DNA from: Amphirosellinia nigrospora
Lineage: Eukaryota; Ascomycota; Sordariomycetes; Xylariales; Xylariaceae
Reading direction: 5' to 3'
Assembly (NCBI GenBank): GCA_004123355.1
Contig: SCHM01000002.1
Span: 5,367,569 to 5,431,568, forward strand
DNA length: 64,000 nucleotides
The first letter of the stretch is position 1, and each line of letters starts with the position of its first letter. Shown here piece after piece: positions 1 through 11,615 of the stretch. A program made the translations under genes and the position numbers. Below the pieces are notes generated by a model, which was given only the letters and a program-made list of their open reading frames with translations, did not search any database and had not been told where the DNA came from.

Positions 1-248
1 CATCTGATGCGCGCAGCTCTTCCCTACGCCGCGGAAGGAATGATTGGGTGTAGATATGACTAAGGATTGGAAAAGTAGGCTAGATGCAAGTGCGGGATGA
101 TGCCCAGAGATAATGGGAGAAGGGGTGAAATATAAATGGCTGCATACCTGCCACCCGCCTTGCTCTGCGGGACATAGGTATATCGAGAGTTTTTGCAGAT
201 TGCGCCCAGGGATCGTGACGCCACGTAGGCGTCGAAAACGTCGCCTAA

Positions 249-743
249 GATGGCTGTGTTGTCGGAAGCACCCGTAAACCAGCTTACGCCGACTCAAAAT
301 GCTATTCTCCCCGCCAGGTCATCACGCAGACTATTACTTACGCCGATTATACGACTACCGCCGTCGTTACACTTGGCCCAGGCGAGCCCTCGAGTGTTCC
401 ACCAGCCCCGCCAAGCAACTCGCAGAGTTCCCCAGGCTTGTCCTCGTCAGATATTGGAATTATCATCGGATCTATCGCGGGTGCGGTCGTATTAGGGTTG
501 GTTATATGGGCAGTATGGATTGCGCGCCGGCGCATGAGAGAAGAAATGTACGAGATCGAGCAGCCTATCCCTGAAATGATTCATCCCCCCCAGCGAGTGT
601 ACCCAGTGTTCCCAATGTCAATACCACCACCAGCCGAGCCCGACTATCGAGCAACGTCGCCTCGGAGAATGTATACATCGCATGGCGCGGCAAGGGGGAC
701 TACGTCCTTCGTATTCTATGATTCGCGAGGACATGGATGGTGA
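249..743 (+). CDS. C-terminal exon of a single-pass membrane protein (partial model)
   Basis: The open frame runs from a probable 3' splice site (taag at 245-248) to a stop at 741-743. It reads Cys-containing residues, a Thr/Ser/Pro-rich stretch, one hydrophobic membrane helix (IIIGSIAGAVVLGLVIWAVW), a basic stop-transfer patch (ARRRMRE) and a Pro/Tyr-rich cytoplasmic tail. This is the usual layout of fungal type I wall-sensor-like or Cys-rich surface proteins. The frame is closed by TAA at 246, so the N-terminus must lie on upstream exons that I could not define with confidence. Function is unknown; the gene at 48928 has a comparable layout. Confidence 0.4.
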   Translation, partial: DGCVVGSTRKPAYADSKCYSPRQVITQTITYADYTTTAVVTLGPGEPSSVPPAPPSNSQSSPGLSSSDIGIIIGSIAGAVVLGLVIWAVWIARRRMREEMYEIEQPIPEMIHPPQRVYPVFPMSIPPPAEPDYRATSPRRMYTSHGAARGTTSFVFYDSRGHGW

Positions 744-1739
744 TTTTATAAATATCAAGACTACAAGTTGAAGAGCACAACTATGAATTGGCCATCCTTC
801 CCTCAATGTTAAGGGTGCATCCGGACTGGTACCTACTTGGATGGATGAAGAGGGTGTTCTTAATAGCCATCCTTGTTCTTGTACGGATATATTTGGGCTG
901 ATGTGCAGAATCGAGGTAAGAATTCTCGCCCCTATTTCGTTGACATTAGGCCCTAACTATAATTATGTAGGAAACAACCTGTTTTGAAAATTCTAGTCTA
1001 GAACTCGTAATAATGCATAAAACCATGCGTATACCTGCGTATAGTCTAATGAAACACCGAAAGTGCGCATCGAACATTTTCATTGACACGACTAAATAAA
1101 GAAGTAGACATATGATTTTTTTTTTTTCGCAACATGGCTTGTGTTGGTTCATGGTGAGCGAATCTATGGCATTGATTTCGATGATCTGAAGCTGCTGTAT
1201 ATGTTTCTTATATTTACTTCATGGGGAACTTGCCAACATGCTCTGTCGCCTTGTCTAATCGGTGGTTTGAGTCTATGGACGAAAAATTACCCTAGCCGAA
1301 GAAAGGCGAAGAAAGGACAGCGTCGTAAAAGATAGAGGGAAAAGGCGAAGAATGGTGATAGAAAACTTTGACGACTGAGTAATAGGTATCATATCTATAA
1401 GGTAGATATAATTGTGTGTTCGACAAGTCGTTGACTTGGCCCCAAATAGCACTCAGCTTATCTTAGCTACAATCTGTTGAGATTCTATTGGACTGCTTGT
1501 GCCTACATCAACATCATATTGACTATAGGGATAAATCAAACAAGTTTGTTGGTTGTCGGTTACCTAATTAGGTACTTCAGGGGTCAAGACTCGTATCCAC
1601 CTTGCCCGGTGGGTTAGGATCGTCAGGTGGGAATGAGATCTGATCGATCTAGCAGATTTCCCCGCAACGATCGAACTGGTGCTTGTTCCCCAGAGTTAGC
1701 TATCATGTTGGTATCTTAGTTGTATTGTAAACGGTAACG
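744..1739. other. Intergenic, no gene seen
   Basis: AT-leaning sequence with a T-run near 1111-1123 and a TACCTA..TAGGTA inverted pair near 1560. It would hold the promoter of the HET gene. No conserved protein frame was recognised on either strand. Confidence 0.5.
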
Positions 1740-4335
1740 ATGGCATCTCCTGGTGATAACCAGTCGTCTCTGGCGGCTTTCGGTGATAAGACATCACCTT
1801 CAGCACTAAGCTCTACAGCTACGTCTTATGATCTTCACCCAGATTGCTCGATATGCCGTGAGCTCGTCGAGAACCCCCAGGCACACCGGTACACAGTGTC
1901 AATACAAGGCGAGGATGGCCCACTACAAGGTGAGGATGGCACAATAGAAGGGGGCGCATTTAAGCTATTTCACACCCCATGCGACTCATGCCCTGACGAG
2001 GAATTGACATGTACGGAGCTGTGTCGGTTCTGCTGCCATCTCCGCCTAAGACATTTATCCCTTTGCGTGTCGTCTCAGCAATTCCCATTGGAAATTCAGG
2101 CTCGAAAACCCGACCCGGACTCGACTTGTCCGCTTTGTCAATTCTTTCTACGTGTCTCTTGTCGGGAATATCTGCCAAAGAAGAGAAACAGTACACTCGA
2201 ATTTCCGCTCTATCTATACACGACTGAATGGCATGCTCAACAAGTTCAGTGGCGGGTTACGGGGCCGGATTTCTTCAGTACACCAGCCCAGTTTCTCATC
2301 GTACAGGACGACGAAATACCTATCCCAGTGTTAGGAAATCTATTCTCGCCAGGACTAGACTATATGCGCTCTGCTATATCTCAATGCTTGGATAACCACA
2401 AGTCATGTAATGGCCCAGCAAATACCTTACTTCCACATAATTTTCGACTCGTCGACGTCGAGCGAAGATGTATCGTGGCTCTTGCGGATACGGCCGACAA
2501 GCCCTACATTGCGCTGAGCTACGTGTGGGGAGAGTCAAATAACGCAGACTGGTCGACTAAAATGAATATTGATGAACGACTAGTAGCGTTGGATATAACA
2601 GTACTACCTGCAACTATTAGAGACGCAATAGCTGCATGCGAACAGTTAGGAGAGCGGTACATTTGGATCGATCGTCTTTGCATCTTGCAAGATGACGAAA
2701 GAGACAAGATGTCTCAAGTCCATTCCATGGCCTCTATATACACCGGAGCGAAATTCGTTATTATAGATGCATCCAGCAATGGCATAAATGACGGTATTGC
2801 GGGAATTAGTCGAGTTAGAAAAACTCAGATCAGCGAAAGCCTAGCCGGCCTCAACATCAACATACAGCTTCCACCATTGTGGGACGTTGTAGGGCCAACT
2901 TCTTGGAATTCTAGAGGCTGGACCTATCAAGAGGCTATTCTCCCACTTCGCAAAATTTACTTTACGCAGTCACAAGTCTTCTACGAATGCGCTCTTCGTA
3001 TAGACCACGAAGAGACCCTCGCATATTCGTCTTTCGATCCTTCAATGCACGATAAAGTTAACTACCCTACGACGACAACAAGTCTTTGCTATGGTGCTGT
3101 GGGGCATTGCTGTGATGAATTAGAGAAGACTCAGCTGTCCAGTAGATCACAGCGGAGAAACCTTGGGACGCGTACGCAAGACATCTCCCACGTTACCGCC
3201 AAAGGCTGCTCCGTCAATCGTCAGACCTACTCAATGCCTTCTCGGGGATCATGGACGCTCTATATCCAGGAGGCAGTTCGTATTATGGACTTCCTACATC
3301 TGACATCGATATGGCGCTCATTTGGAGAAAATGGAACGACCCTTATGTGAGGAAAGTTCCACTGACTGGAAACCCCGAGATTCGCGGCGATGACCCTGGC
3401 CTCTTTCCCTCGTGGTCGTGGGCATCTGCGACGGAAGTGATTGTGGATTACGCTGACTCGAATGATTTCTGTGGCTCTCTGTGCCTATGGTTCCAACCAG
3501 ATACGATTGGGCGTCAACTACAGCCTATCTTGGCATCAAGTCAAGCGGCTGGTCGGTGGATTAGGACTTCTACGACTCGCACTTCCGACTCTCTTCGCGA
3601 GAGGGCAGATGACCACAAGCTTTGGATTAAACTTCTTGCAGATCACGTTTTGCTGTCGCCTGTTTGCGCTAATGCTACGGCGTGGGCCTTGGAAGCTCTT
3701 CTGATGTTACCGAAGAGTTAACCCAGAGATGGCCATCATACGAAGCCTTTTGGCAAGATGTCCACGGACAAGAGAATCACATGCGAGATATGCAGACTCT
3801 CCTTAACGAAGAAGTTCTTGACAGAATTCGAGACGGAGTTCTTGTCACCCGTGCTCAAATTTGTTCGGTCGAGGTACGGAAGGTCCTGACTTTGCCGACT
3901 GATTGGCCAGGTTCAAGACAGGGTAGGCCACTCGCTGTGTACAACTGTCACGGCCGTGAAATCGGATATGTGTATGACGACTGTAATGAGCGTATCAAAG
4001 ACTTTCTTCACGAAGAAATTGGAACTTTTGAGTGCGCTGCGTTGTCGGTATCAGCCCGTGAGGTCCGAATTAAGGAGGACTCTGTACAAAAGGACGAACG
4101 AAACGAAGCTGAGAATACATTCCAATCCGGCGGCGTAGGTTCCGAAGGAAATGAAAATAGGGGCGAATCAAAAGTTAGGAGTATTCCAACATATCGATGG
4201 GAAGTGCAACATTGGGCCAATGTTCTTATCATTCATAAGGATAATGGATATTGTTACCGTATTGGGTTAGGAGAGGTTAAAATGGATGACTGGCTTGAGC
4301 TACCGAAGAGAATGGAGACCATCATCTTGGGTTGA
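1740..4335 (+). CDS. HET-domain protein (heterokaryon incompatibility type)
   Basis: HET proteins act in fungal non-self recognition, where activation leads to cell death after fusion of unlike strains. The HET core is clear: IALSYVWG near residue 256, an RYIWIDRLCILQDD block near 305, and SRGWTYQE near 395. After an intron the frame resumes with LNAFSGIMDALYPGG, LPTSDIDMALIWR and the conserved FPSWSWAS. The intron ends at AG 3144-3145; the donor is either 3057 or 3099, both in phase and both weak. Near 3699 the frame shifts once: one extra T in a TT pair joins the upstream frame to VTEELTQRWPSYEAFW, and exon 2 then has an exact codon count to the stop. I read it as one gene of about 800-830 residues with a probable sequence error rather than a pseudogene. 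No NACHT or repeat domain is attached. Confidence 0.85.
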
Positions 4336-5196
4336 ATCTGTAATATGGGTGAGCCATATTGCAATTAACTACAGGATCACTGGCAAACCAGAGCACTACA
4401 GGGCCTATAGCCTCTGACCCCCTATATCTAGGTTCAAAAAAATTGGAGGAAGATAGAAGATGTCATAATCAATATAGCCTCGCGTAATACGGACCCTCTG
4501 GTGGTCCGACGGTCCGACGAGGCTTTCGAATATGTCTATGAATAAGGGATAACAGCGAGGTTACATTGTACAGATATAAGAAATTAGAGACCCTATAGGC
4601 CCAAAGGAGATCATTAGCCGAATAGAACACTGTGTTTCAAGTACTTGAGCACAAGCCTTAGTTACAACATTTCACAAGCGTGTAGACAATTTCTTTCGGA
4701 GGTAAAACGAATAAACAGTGAGACTGACGATAGGTAGCAGAACCAATAACAATACATGGTGCACACACACCCTACAAGTTTCGACGACTACCCAAACAAT
4801 CGTATACAGTATTATTGAGTGACAGAGAACTGCCTGCCATTTAGTCGGTGGGTATTAGACGACATGTTGCAATCTCATCGTACTTTACTCTCAGTTGGTT
4901 CGCGGCTCTACGTGCCAAGGAGCGAAATAAAAATTGGTGATACTATCGGTTGGATGAGAGGACATCATTTGGAGCTAGCCTTATATACCTGGAACATTGT
5001 CGAAATCAACGGTACTACTTAGGTTATTTCGTACTCTTGAGGTGTAACGGTGTAAGAGAGTCGGTATACTCCTGGAAAGGACAGGAGGGAAAGAAGTAAT
5101 AAAGTCTGGGATCCAAAGACCGATACCGATTGAATATGTATTCTCCTTATGTCTACCTACCTCTCATTCTACATACTTTCACTTTAAATCCTTGCC
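4336..5196. other. Intergenic, no gene seen
   Basis: AT-rich. It contains a short direct repeat of GGTCCGACG near 4502-4518. A GTG-started open frame at 4819-5022 has no recognisable features. Confidence 0.45.
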
Positions 5197-5899
5197 ATGT
5201 CTAGCAGTAGTATTATGTCTGGAGCGAGGTACTTTGGACAGACTTCACCAGATGACTTGAACCGACTTGAACTGAATGCTTTGAAAGCAACATCTAAACA
5301 GTTAGCAAAGGCGGCGAGCTATCTTGAAGCAGCTTTTGCCGGCCAAAACCATGCTTAGTTTGGCGGTTGGGCTATCAAACTCCGAGGGTCTCGACGAGAA
5401 ACTAAAGATCTAGATCTAGTTGTCGCGGCAGACGGCGTAGGGCAAGTGAGGGCTACCTTGTCCCCCGCAGTTGGTTCGACTACTTCTCCGATCAAATGTT
5501 TCATCAGTATTAATTTCTAGTTAGGGCTATATTAAACTACTACGAGCTGACAGGTAGCGTTCAAGAAAGACTCTTCGTGGACATCAGCGAAGGTGGACAG
5601 GTCGTAGGTGTAGATATCGTGCTCTCAGGTACGCGATATCGGAGGTCTGACATCGTCATTGCTAACGTCTTGAAGGAAGTCTTGATACCCCCGATCTACG
5701 GGTACCCGATTCGTTCGAGATTATTGAGCCCATGTTCCAGACACCTCAAGGGAATCAGGTCCCTGTTATCGAACTGGCGTGGCAGGTCGAAGGAAAACTG
5801 ACCGCATGGATGTCGAGGAAGAAGGACTCGGACTTTCAAGATCTGGAATTTCTCTTCGATCACTATGGGAAGTCATTCGGCAATAGAGTGAGCACCTAA
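5197..5899 (+). pseudogene. Nucleotidyltransferase-fold protein, interrupted
   Basis: The frame from ATG 5197 encodes FGGWAIKLRG followed by ETKDLDLVV, the Gly-Gly and Asp-x-Asp signature of the Pol-beta-type nucleotidyltransferase superfamily in its common fungal form. Later pieces fit the same family: ERLFVDISEGG, GVDIVLSG, then ELAWQVEGKLTAW and KKDSDFQDLEFLFDHYG. The frame is broken by TAG just before FGGW, by TAA near 5515, and by a length change at CCC 5705-5707. Both stops are of the CAR-to-TAR type that RIP would give, though other origins are possible. Substrate is unknown; members usually sit in variable fungal regions. It lies between a HET gene and a second nucleotidyltransferase-like gene. 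Confidence 0.6.
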
Positions 5900-5901
5900 G
5901 G

Positions 5902-6367
5902 ATGGATTGGCGAGTTGACTTCTATGAGGTCTATAAAGCAGGAAGGGGCGATTCAGCATCTCGAAAGGTTTTGCGGGAAACTCTCGGTCTTAAACGGCCT
6001 GGTGGAAGCTATGACAGCTATGAAAGTCATGGAACAAATGCTAGCCAAGCCGCCGTTCTCGGTACGAACCCCTTAATAGCTCGCTGTGTAGGAAGGAAGG
6101 CTGCTGATAGATGCACAAATAGGTTCAACGGCAATGAGTTCGCTTCAGCTGACACAGAAAGAGGAAGTCTGGGTGGAAGTCACGCGCAATGGCGGCATTA
6201 TTACTTTCGAATTTGGACAGAAACATGATGAGAAGGGTAAGCAGACAGCGAAATTTGTCAAGAGTAGGGCCAGCTCTGGAAAGAATCAACTACTATTTAT
6301 CAAGGACAAGTTTCTGGATGCTATAAGTTTGATAGCAAAGATTACGGGGTTTTCTGTACTTGGGTGA
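5902..6367 (+). CDS. Unrecognised frame downstream of the nucleotidyltransferase gene
   Basis: Two overlapping frames, 5902-6228 and 6134-6367, could form one small gene. The second gives a hydrophilic protein with VWVEVTRNGGIITFEFGQ and a Lys-rich middle. I do not recognise a family. It may be a remnant or the 3' part of the upstream gene, since only 2 bases separate them. Confidence 0.2.
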
Positions 6368-6743
6368 TATAGATTTGATTCTTGTGCTCTAATCGTTAAG
6401 TGTCGAGGTCAAAGGGATCAGAAGCAACACTCGAGTTTGGATACAGTATGAATGCTAGTTTTTGATAGGGCTTGACCCCCCACTGGATGGGGAGGACTCA
6501 AAATCAGTCTCACACTTAATCGACATACTTGTGACCTGTTTGTGGCTTAACTCGATTTGGAGCTGTGAATCCGCAACATGTTGACATCGACGATACGAGG
6601 GACTTGAGAAATCTCTTAGGTCGTGACATAATTAGAAGTAAATCATTAATCTTCCGGGATCATCAGAATGAATTTTAGATGGGAGTTACCCTATTCAACA
6701 TTTGGAGGTTGCCGAGCAAAAGAATGGCCACTCTTAGCCTGGT
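6368..6743. other. Intergenic between convergent genes
   Basis: Short AT-leaning stretch between two convergently transcribed frames. No feature seen. Confidence 0.4.
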
Positions 6744-7653
6744 TCATGCAATACTCAATACATCTCTGACATAACAGTCCATGGGTCCGGGTGCCTCGAA
6801 GGCGATACTGTGTGATAAAGATACACTCGGCTTTGTCCAATCCAGCCTGTCCTTTTTGGAGCGCACGAGAGATTGCCACATGTCCGCTTCTTCAGTTTCC
6901 GTCCTTAGCAAAACTCGCCAGTGCGCAAACTTTCCATTTGCGAATTCCCTTCCCCTCTTGTTCATATCTCGACCCCATTCGGCATCGTTGAATCCGTCAA
7001 GATCGAGATTATCTTCACCCCATTGCTCGGGTAGATCAGTGCCGTCTATAACGTCACAAAGTTGGAGTTTGTCGCCTGTATCTAAGCAGCTCTGAATGAA
7101 GACATCAAGTTTGGGATAAGGTAGACCTCTAAGACTCCGTGTCAAGTTGACGGCTCACAGACTATGTGATAATCGTTTGCAGGGACAATAATAAAATAGA
7201 AATCGTTCCGCGCCCTTGAAACGATATATGTGTGTAAAAGAGAGCTGCTTGGAAAAGGCCAGGGTTTTACCAAGCAGTAATCGTTCGAGAACAGTTCGGA
7301 TTGCAAAAAGCCCGGTTGCTTTGTCGACGAGGTCTGATGGAACACAGATTTCCCAGTCCTAAACCCAAATGTGAAAGGTTAGAAAGTTGATTACTTCGAT
7401 ATATATGCCAAGAGCTAGATCTGCATACCGGGCGTAATCTACCGGCTCCGTAGAAGATGAGTGCAGATATCCCAACAAGGCAACACGTGATGTTCGCATC
7501 TTCTAGGATCTTGGTGACCCTAAGGGCGTCGTCCGTGCCATGCCCACCATTCGATGCTGGCTGCTCGTCATCTATTTCCAACGGAGCTCTGGCAGAGGGA
7601 GGGGGTGGGGGCGGGGCCGGTGGAGCATTGGGGTCAACATAACGCCAAGACAT
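6744..7653 (-). CDS. Fungal nucleotidyltransferase-superfamily-like protein, two length breaks
   Basis: The N-terminus has a Pro-rich lead (NAPPAPPPPPPSARAP), then ITCCLVGISALIFYGAGR, the first block of a widespread fungal family related to nucleotidyltransferases. An intron (gtatgc at about 7435 to AG at about 7362) joins GRLRP to DWEICVPSDLVDKATG in phase. Later family blocks are NDFYFIIVPANDYH and TRSLRGLPYPKLDVF followed by IQSCLDTGDKLQLCDVIDG. The frame shifts at an A-run 7305-7309 (T-run on the coding strand) and at AA 7144-7145; restoring run length recovers the family reading (SELFSNDYC.., then STLTRSLRG). It is therefore probably intact. Role unknown; it may be a partner or relative of the gene at 5197. 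Confidence 0.65.
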
Positions 7654-8178
7654 CGAACAAGAGAGCGCGGCGTGCAGTATTAAGATACCTAGGTTGATTT
7701 TAGTGCAAAGGTTGTGAAAACAAGATGAGAGGTAGGGCTCAATGTAGATTATTAGTAGTTGGATGAATGTTTGACAGAGAAAATTGCCGAGAAAACAGAA
7801 TCGCGAGATTAGTAGGTGGAAAGGGGGGTTTGGGTGTTGGGCGTACGGCCTGTTGCTGGACCAATCATAATTTGTACTTGTGTTGCCGACGTAAAGGCGC
7901 TTTCATCTCTTTAATCAAAAAGCAAACGTTATGAATATCTAGGTTTAGAAACAATCAATCTCGGTTAAATATATGCTAGTAGAACTTAAGCGAGAAATTT
8001 AATCTGCAGCAGCGGCTTGGAACAATCATCGTAGCATAACGTACGAACTTCATTACGTTACGAGATTCGAGCGTGGGTTGTCAAGAAACATGTCCTTAAG
8101 CATTTCTTGAAACACAAGTAAGGCTATCGCAACAAGTGCAATTTCTATTCAACACGCCATGCCCTCAACTCAAGCATC
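7654..8178. other. Promoter side of the 7.6 kb gene and 3' side of the MDR gene
   Basis: AT-rich. No gene or repeat recognised. Confidence 0.4.
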
Positions 8179-9332
8179 CTAGTGATCGATGCGAATCACA
8201 ACCTTGGAGAAGTGTTTCTTCTCGCTCAAGCGCCGATAAGCATCTTTAGCATCCGCAAGCTCGAAAACAACATCATCCACTGCAGGCCGAATGCCCTTCT
8301 CATCAATATATCTCACAAGATCATGAAACTGTGCCCGAGTCCCTCCGAAGATCCCGCGAACGATGCAAGTATGCACCACAGCCGCAAATAGAGGCACCGG
8401 CTCAGCCGTTGCCTCCCCTACACCTCCAACAACCATAAGTACACCATCGGCCCGCACAGCGGCCAGAGATTGCGGGAGAGTCTGGTTTCCCCCCACATCG
8501 ACCACGAAATCAAACCCTCTTCCATCCGGGGTATGCTTTCGAGCTTCCACACCCCAAGATTCCGGGTTAGAGTGGTAGTTGACCGTGTGCGCGGCGCCCA
8601 GCGCAACCAATCTCGCCGCCTTGTCGTCCGTTGAAGTGGTTCCCACAACTTTGGCTCCCGCAGCTACAGCGAGCTGTAATGTGGCGATGCTCACGCCGCC
8701 TGTGCCCTGGATGAGGACCCACGAGTCAGGCCCGACTTGTTTGCCCTTGAGCCCGAATAGAGCATTCCAAGCTGTCGTCCATGTGCAGGTTAGTGTAGAG
8801 GCGGGTAGCCAGTCGAGGGATTTCGGGGCGGGGACTAGTGCGGCTTCTGGGAAGATGGCGTGGGATCTTAGAGTTCCGTCACTTCCCATTCCCAGCATGG
8901 CGCTGATGTCGGCGATTGTGGCGGGTGCGTCGTCGCCGCTTGCTTCGACTAGTTTCGGTGCAAGGTGTGTGACCACACTGTCACCTGGACGGAAGTCCTT
9001 AACGGAAGAGCCAACTGCTTCAACAATTCCGGCACCATCGCAACCGGGTATGACGGGCGGTTGAATTGGTCCCGCGATTGTCTAAATACCGAGCGAAGTC
9101 TGGTTAGCATAAAAGCAAATCCAAGCCCAGTTTCCTTATACCGATTCTGGCACTTCTGACTTACCCCTGGGGTCGCGATCATAAGTTCACGATAGTTCAA
9201 GCTGGCGGCAAGCATTTTGACTAGCACCTCCTTGGGACCTAGATCGCTTGGCGAGGGAACTTGTATGTTCTTTTGGTACTCCAGCGACTTTTCGAAGCCG
9301 TTCTGGCTGTTTAAGATCCATTGGCGTGCCAT
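8179..9332 (-). CDS. MDR-superfamily zinc-type alcohol dehydrogenase-like oxidoreductase
   Basis: This is an NAD(P)H-dependent medium-chain reductase, a quinone-oxidoreductase or alcohol-dehydrogenase-like type. Exon 1 is 9332-9165 (56 codons) and exon 2 is 9081-8179 (300 codons plus stop), separated by an 83-nt intron with GTAAGT and TTAG ends. The product is 356 residues. It has the N-terminal GroES-like block (KEVLVKMLAASLNYRE, then PGCDGAGIVEAVG), the nucleotide-binding IQGTGGVSIATLQLA with the VVGTTSTDDK strand, and the C-terminal FSKVVIRI ending. The structural-zinc Cys cluster of classical alcohol dehydrogenases is not evident. No length breaks are needed. Its substrate cannot be told from sequence. 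Confidence 0.9.
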
Positions 9333-9867
9333 CGTGTCGATATTCTAATATGAACTTTAAATATGCGTGAAGGGATGTTCTTTAAGGCCAGAAACTTTCG
9401 GATGATGGCCATCAATGTTGGATCATGATGGAAATCAAGCTCTTATATACGCATCTTAAAGGCAACGATGTCTATCTCCTCTTTAACTGGAATAAAAGTT
9501 TTGATTTCAAAGCTTATTGATGGACATACACTAATATCAATATCAATCAACTAATTTAGACTAACACCATCTCTCAGACAGGTTGAAGACAATACGAATG
9601 TTGGATCGATCCTTAATCAGCTATCTTAAGATGTGCTAGGACTATATTGATTTACTCAATTGGGTTTAGCGGAATAGAATGTGCATAAGAGGCTAAAAAT
9701 GATTCTACTAATTGGGAATAGTTTAGTTTCTATTCTAACATCTGCCGCTGACCTGCTTAGAAATAGAGCAAGATGTTCCCTTTTGGACGTGGATAACACT
9801 GTCTAGCTATTCTTTAATCTTGCCGTGTTACTGAAAATTGATTTCCCTAAAGCAGCCTCAGTCCGAC
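9333..9867. other. Divergent promoter region
   Basis: AT-rich shared upstream region of the MDR gene (minus) and the regulator (plus). No discrete operator recognised. Confidence 0.45.
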
Positions 9868-11297
9868 ATGGATCCGTCAAGATTCACCTTCGTGACTGCG
9901 GTCGGCACCGCAGGATTATCTGAGACGGCTGCAAAGCAAATGAGATCACATGTCACTAAATCCAACTTCGCGAAGAGGCGCGCAAGGATAGCCAATGCCA
10001 GAAAAGGGGCAGCAAACATATCTTCCTGTCAAATATCCCCGGAAAGGCCAGGGCAGAACATCGTGGCCATCGAGAGTGGGCCCGGGGCTTTAGAAAACCC
10101 TTCCCAACGAACTGAGAGGGATGAGCACACCCGAATTCGTACGTAACATGCATCATATAACTCAATTATTCATGTTTTACATCGTGGTCCCTTGTTGAGC
10201 TCCTTTAGTATCTATGGAGTGGTCCTCGTCTTCCTGGATGGTAGCGATTACCCTAGAAGCGCCGGTGAAGCGGCCTGGATAAGCCTCCTTATCTCCGAGC
10301 CCGCCTTGGTCGAATCCTCTATGGCAGTAGGCCTGCGGCACTGGTCGCCAGGCAGAGACTACCAACAGATAGCCTGTAGCTTTTCGTCCAAAGCTACGGC
10401 GACTATCATTAAACGTATTGGGTCGGGACGAGGCGCCACAGATGCCGTTCTAGCCGCGGTGCTCACTATGGCGTTTGGGGAACGCTTGATGCATAATGAC
10501 CTTGCTTGGAACATCCATATTGACGGCGCAGTCCAATTGGTATATGAGAGGATATCACAAGGTTCAGCCGCTCTGTCGCCTTGGCTCGAAGATCTCCTCA
10601 TCGTGTATGTACAACCTCTTGGCGTATCCTTTTAGAAGGGTGAGAACTAATCAATCCGCCAGGATATGATCAATGATGTGTTTGGATTTCCCCGATTCTA
10701 TCACAAAAAGTTAGTCAACGCAGCCCGTACAGCGCACGATACCCAATATTCATCTTTGATACACATGGCGGATCTTTGCGAGGATCTGACTTGTTGGATG
10801 CAAAAGATGGACGCATCTCGAAAAGAGCCTCAAAAATCAGACTTCATAATAAAGCATATTATGCAGCCGATGCATGACATGATTTCCCGAGCTCGAGCTA
10901 TCCATGTTGATGCTAATCTGGCCGTACAATCCTCTTGCATCACTGTCCAATTGGTTATCTACCTCTCATGGGCTCGCTGCCAGGCGCTATCGATCTTACC
11001 GCCGTTGCAAGTGAGCTCAAAGAGACGATATGTGCAAGTCAATCCAGGGCGTGCTGCTACTTTGACTTGACATCCTATCAACTCATGGTCGGCGCAATGG
11101 CAGCTAGTGAAGGATCGCCGACGAGGACCTGGTTTGTGGATAGGCTGCGAAGTGCGTGGCGAATAATCAAGTCTCGTGGTTTCAACAACGCCATGGATAT
11201 CCTTGAGAAAAACAGGATGTTCAAGACAAGCCTTGAGGGGCGATTCAAGCCTTTGTGGATCGAGCTAGATGGTCAATCACCTTGTATAGCTGAATAA
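9868..11297 (+). CDS. Fungal-specific transcription factor domain protein (fungal_trans_2 type, no zinc finger)
   Basis: ATG 9868 opens MDPSRFTFV, then KQMRSHVTKSNFAKRRARI, the basic lead found in this finger-less class of fungal regulators. An intron probably starts at gtacgt 10139. The next exon carries AWISLLISEPALVESSM and IKRIGSGRGATDAVLAAVLT, then WNIHIDGAVQLVYERIS, the helical fungal_trans_2 (PF11951-like) region. A second intron runs from gtatgt 10604 to CAG at about 10662. Near GGG 10970-10972 the frame shifts; adding one G joins VIYLSW to GSLPGAIDLTAVASELKE. The tail has SPTRTWFVDRL, another family block. Most likely nuclear, target unknown. It is divergent from the MDR gene and might regulate it. 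Confidence 0.7.
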
Positions 11298-11615
11298 TCA
11301 ATATATTTTGGCATGTCTGATTATGATTTTAAGTTTGGTAGACTTAGTTTGCTTGAGCAAATTTCCTGCAAGGTGCCAGGGACAGGGATCAGACCACGGA
11401 GATAGCTTCATTGGCTCTCCATGCAACAAGTCTATGACACAAAGTCACTTAAAATTGTAGGAAGGCGATTTGACACGATCAAGCATTGAAACAGCTTCTG
11501 CATTCACTGATTGATTTAGGAGCTTCCCTTTCACGTTAATTCATGCCCCTCTGAGATAAACCGTATATATAAAGGAATGTAATGCAATGAAATTGCAAAG
11601 TGTGCACCTCAAGTT
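11298..11615. other. Intergenic between convergent genes
   Basis: AT-leaning; nothing recognised. Confidence 0.4.

Noticed and set aside
8363-9064. Long plus-strand open frames opposite the MDR gene
   Set aside because: They mirror the coding strand of a clear MDR enzyme and have no family features.
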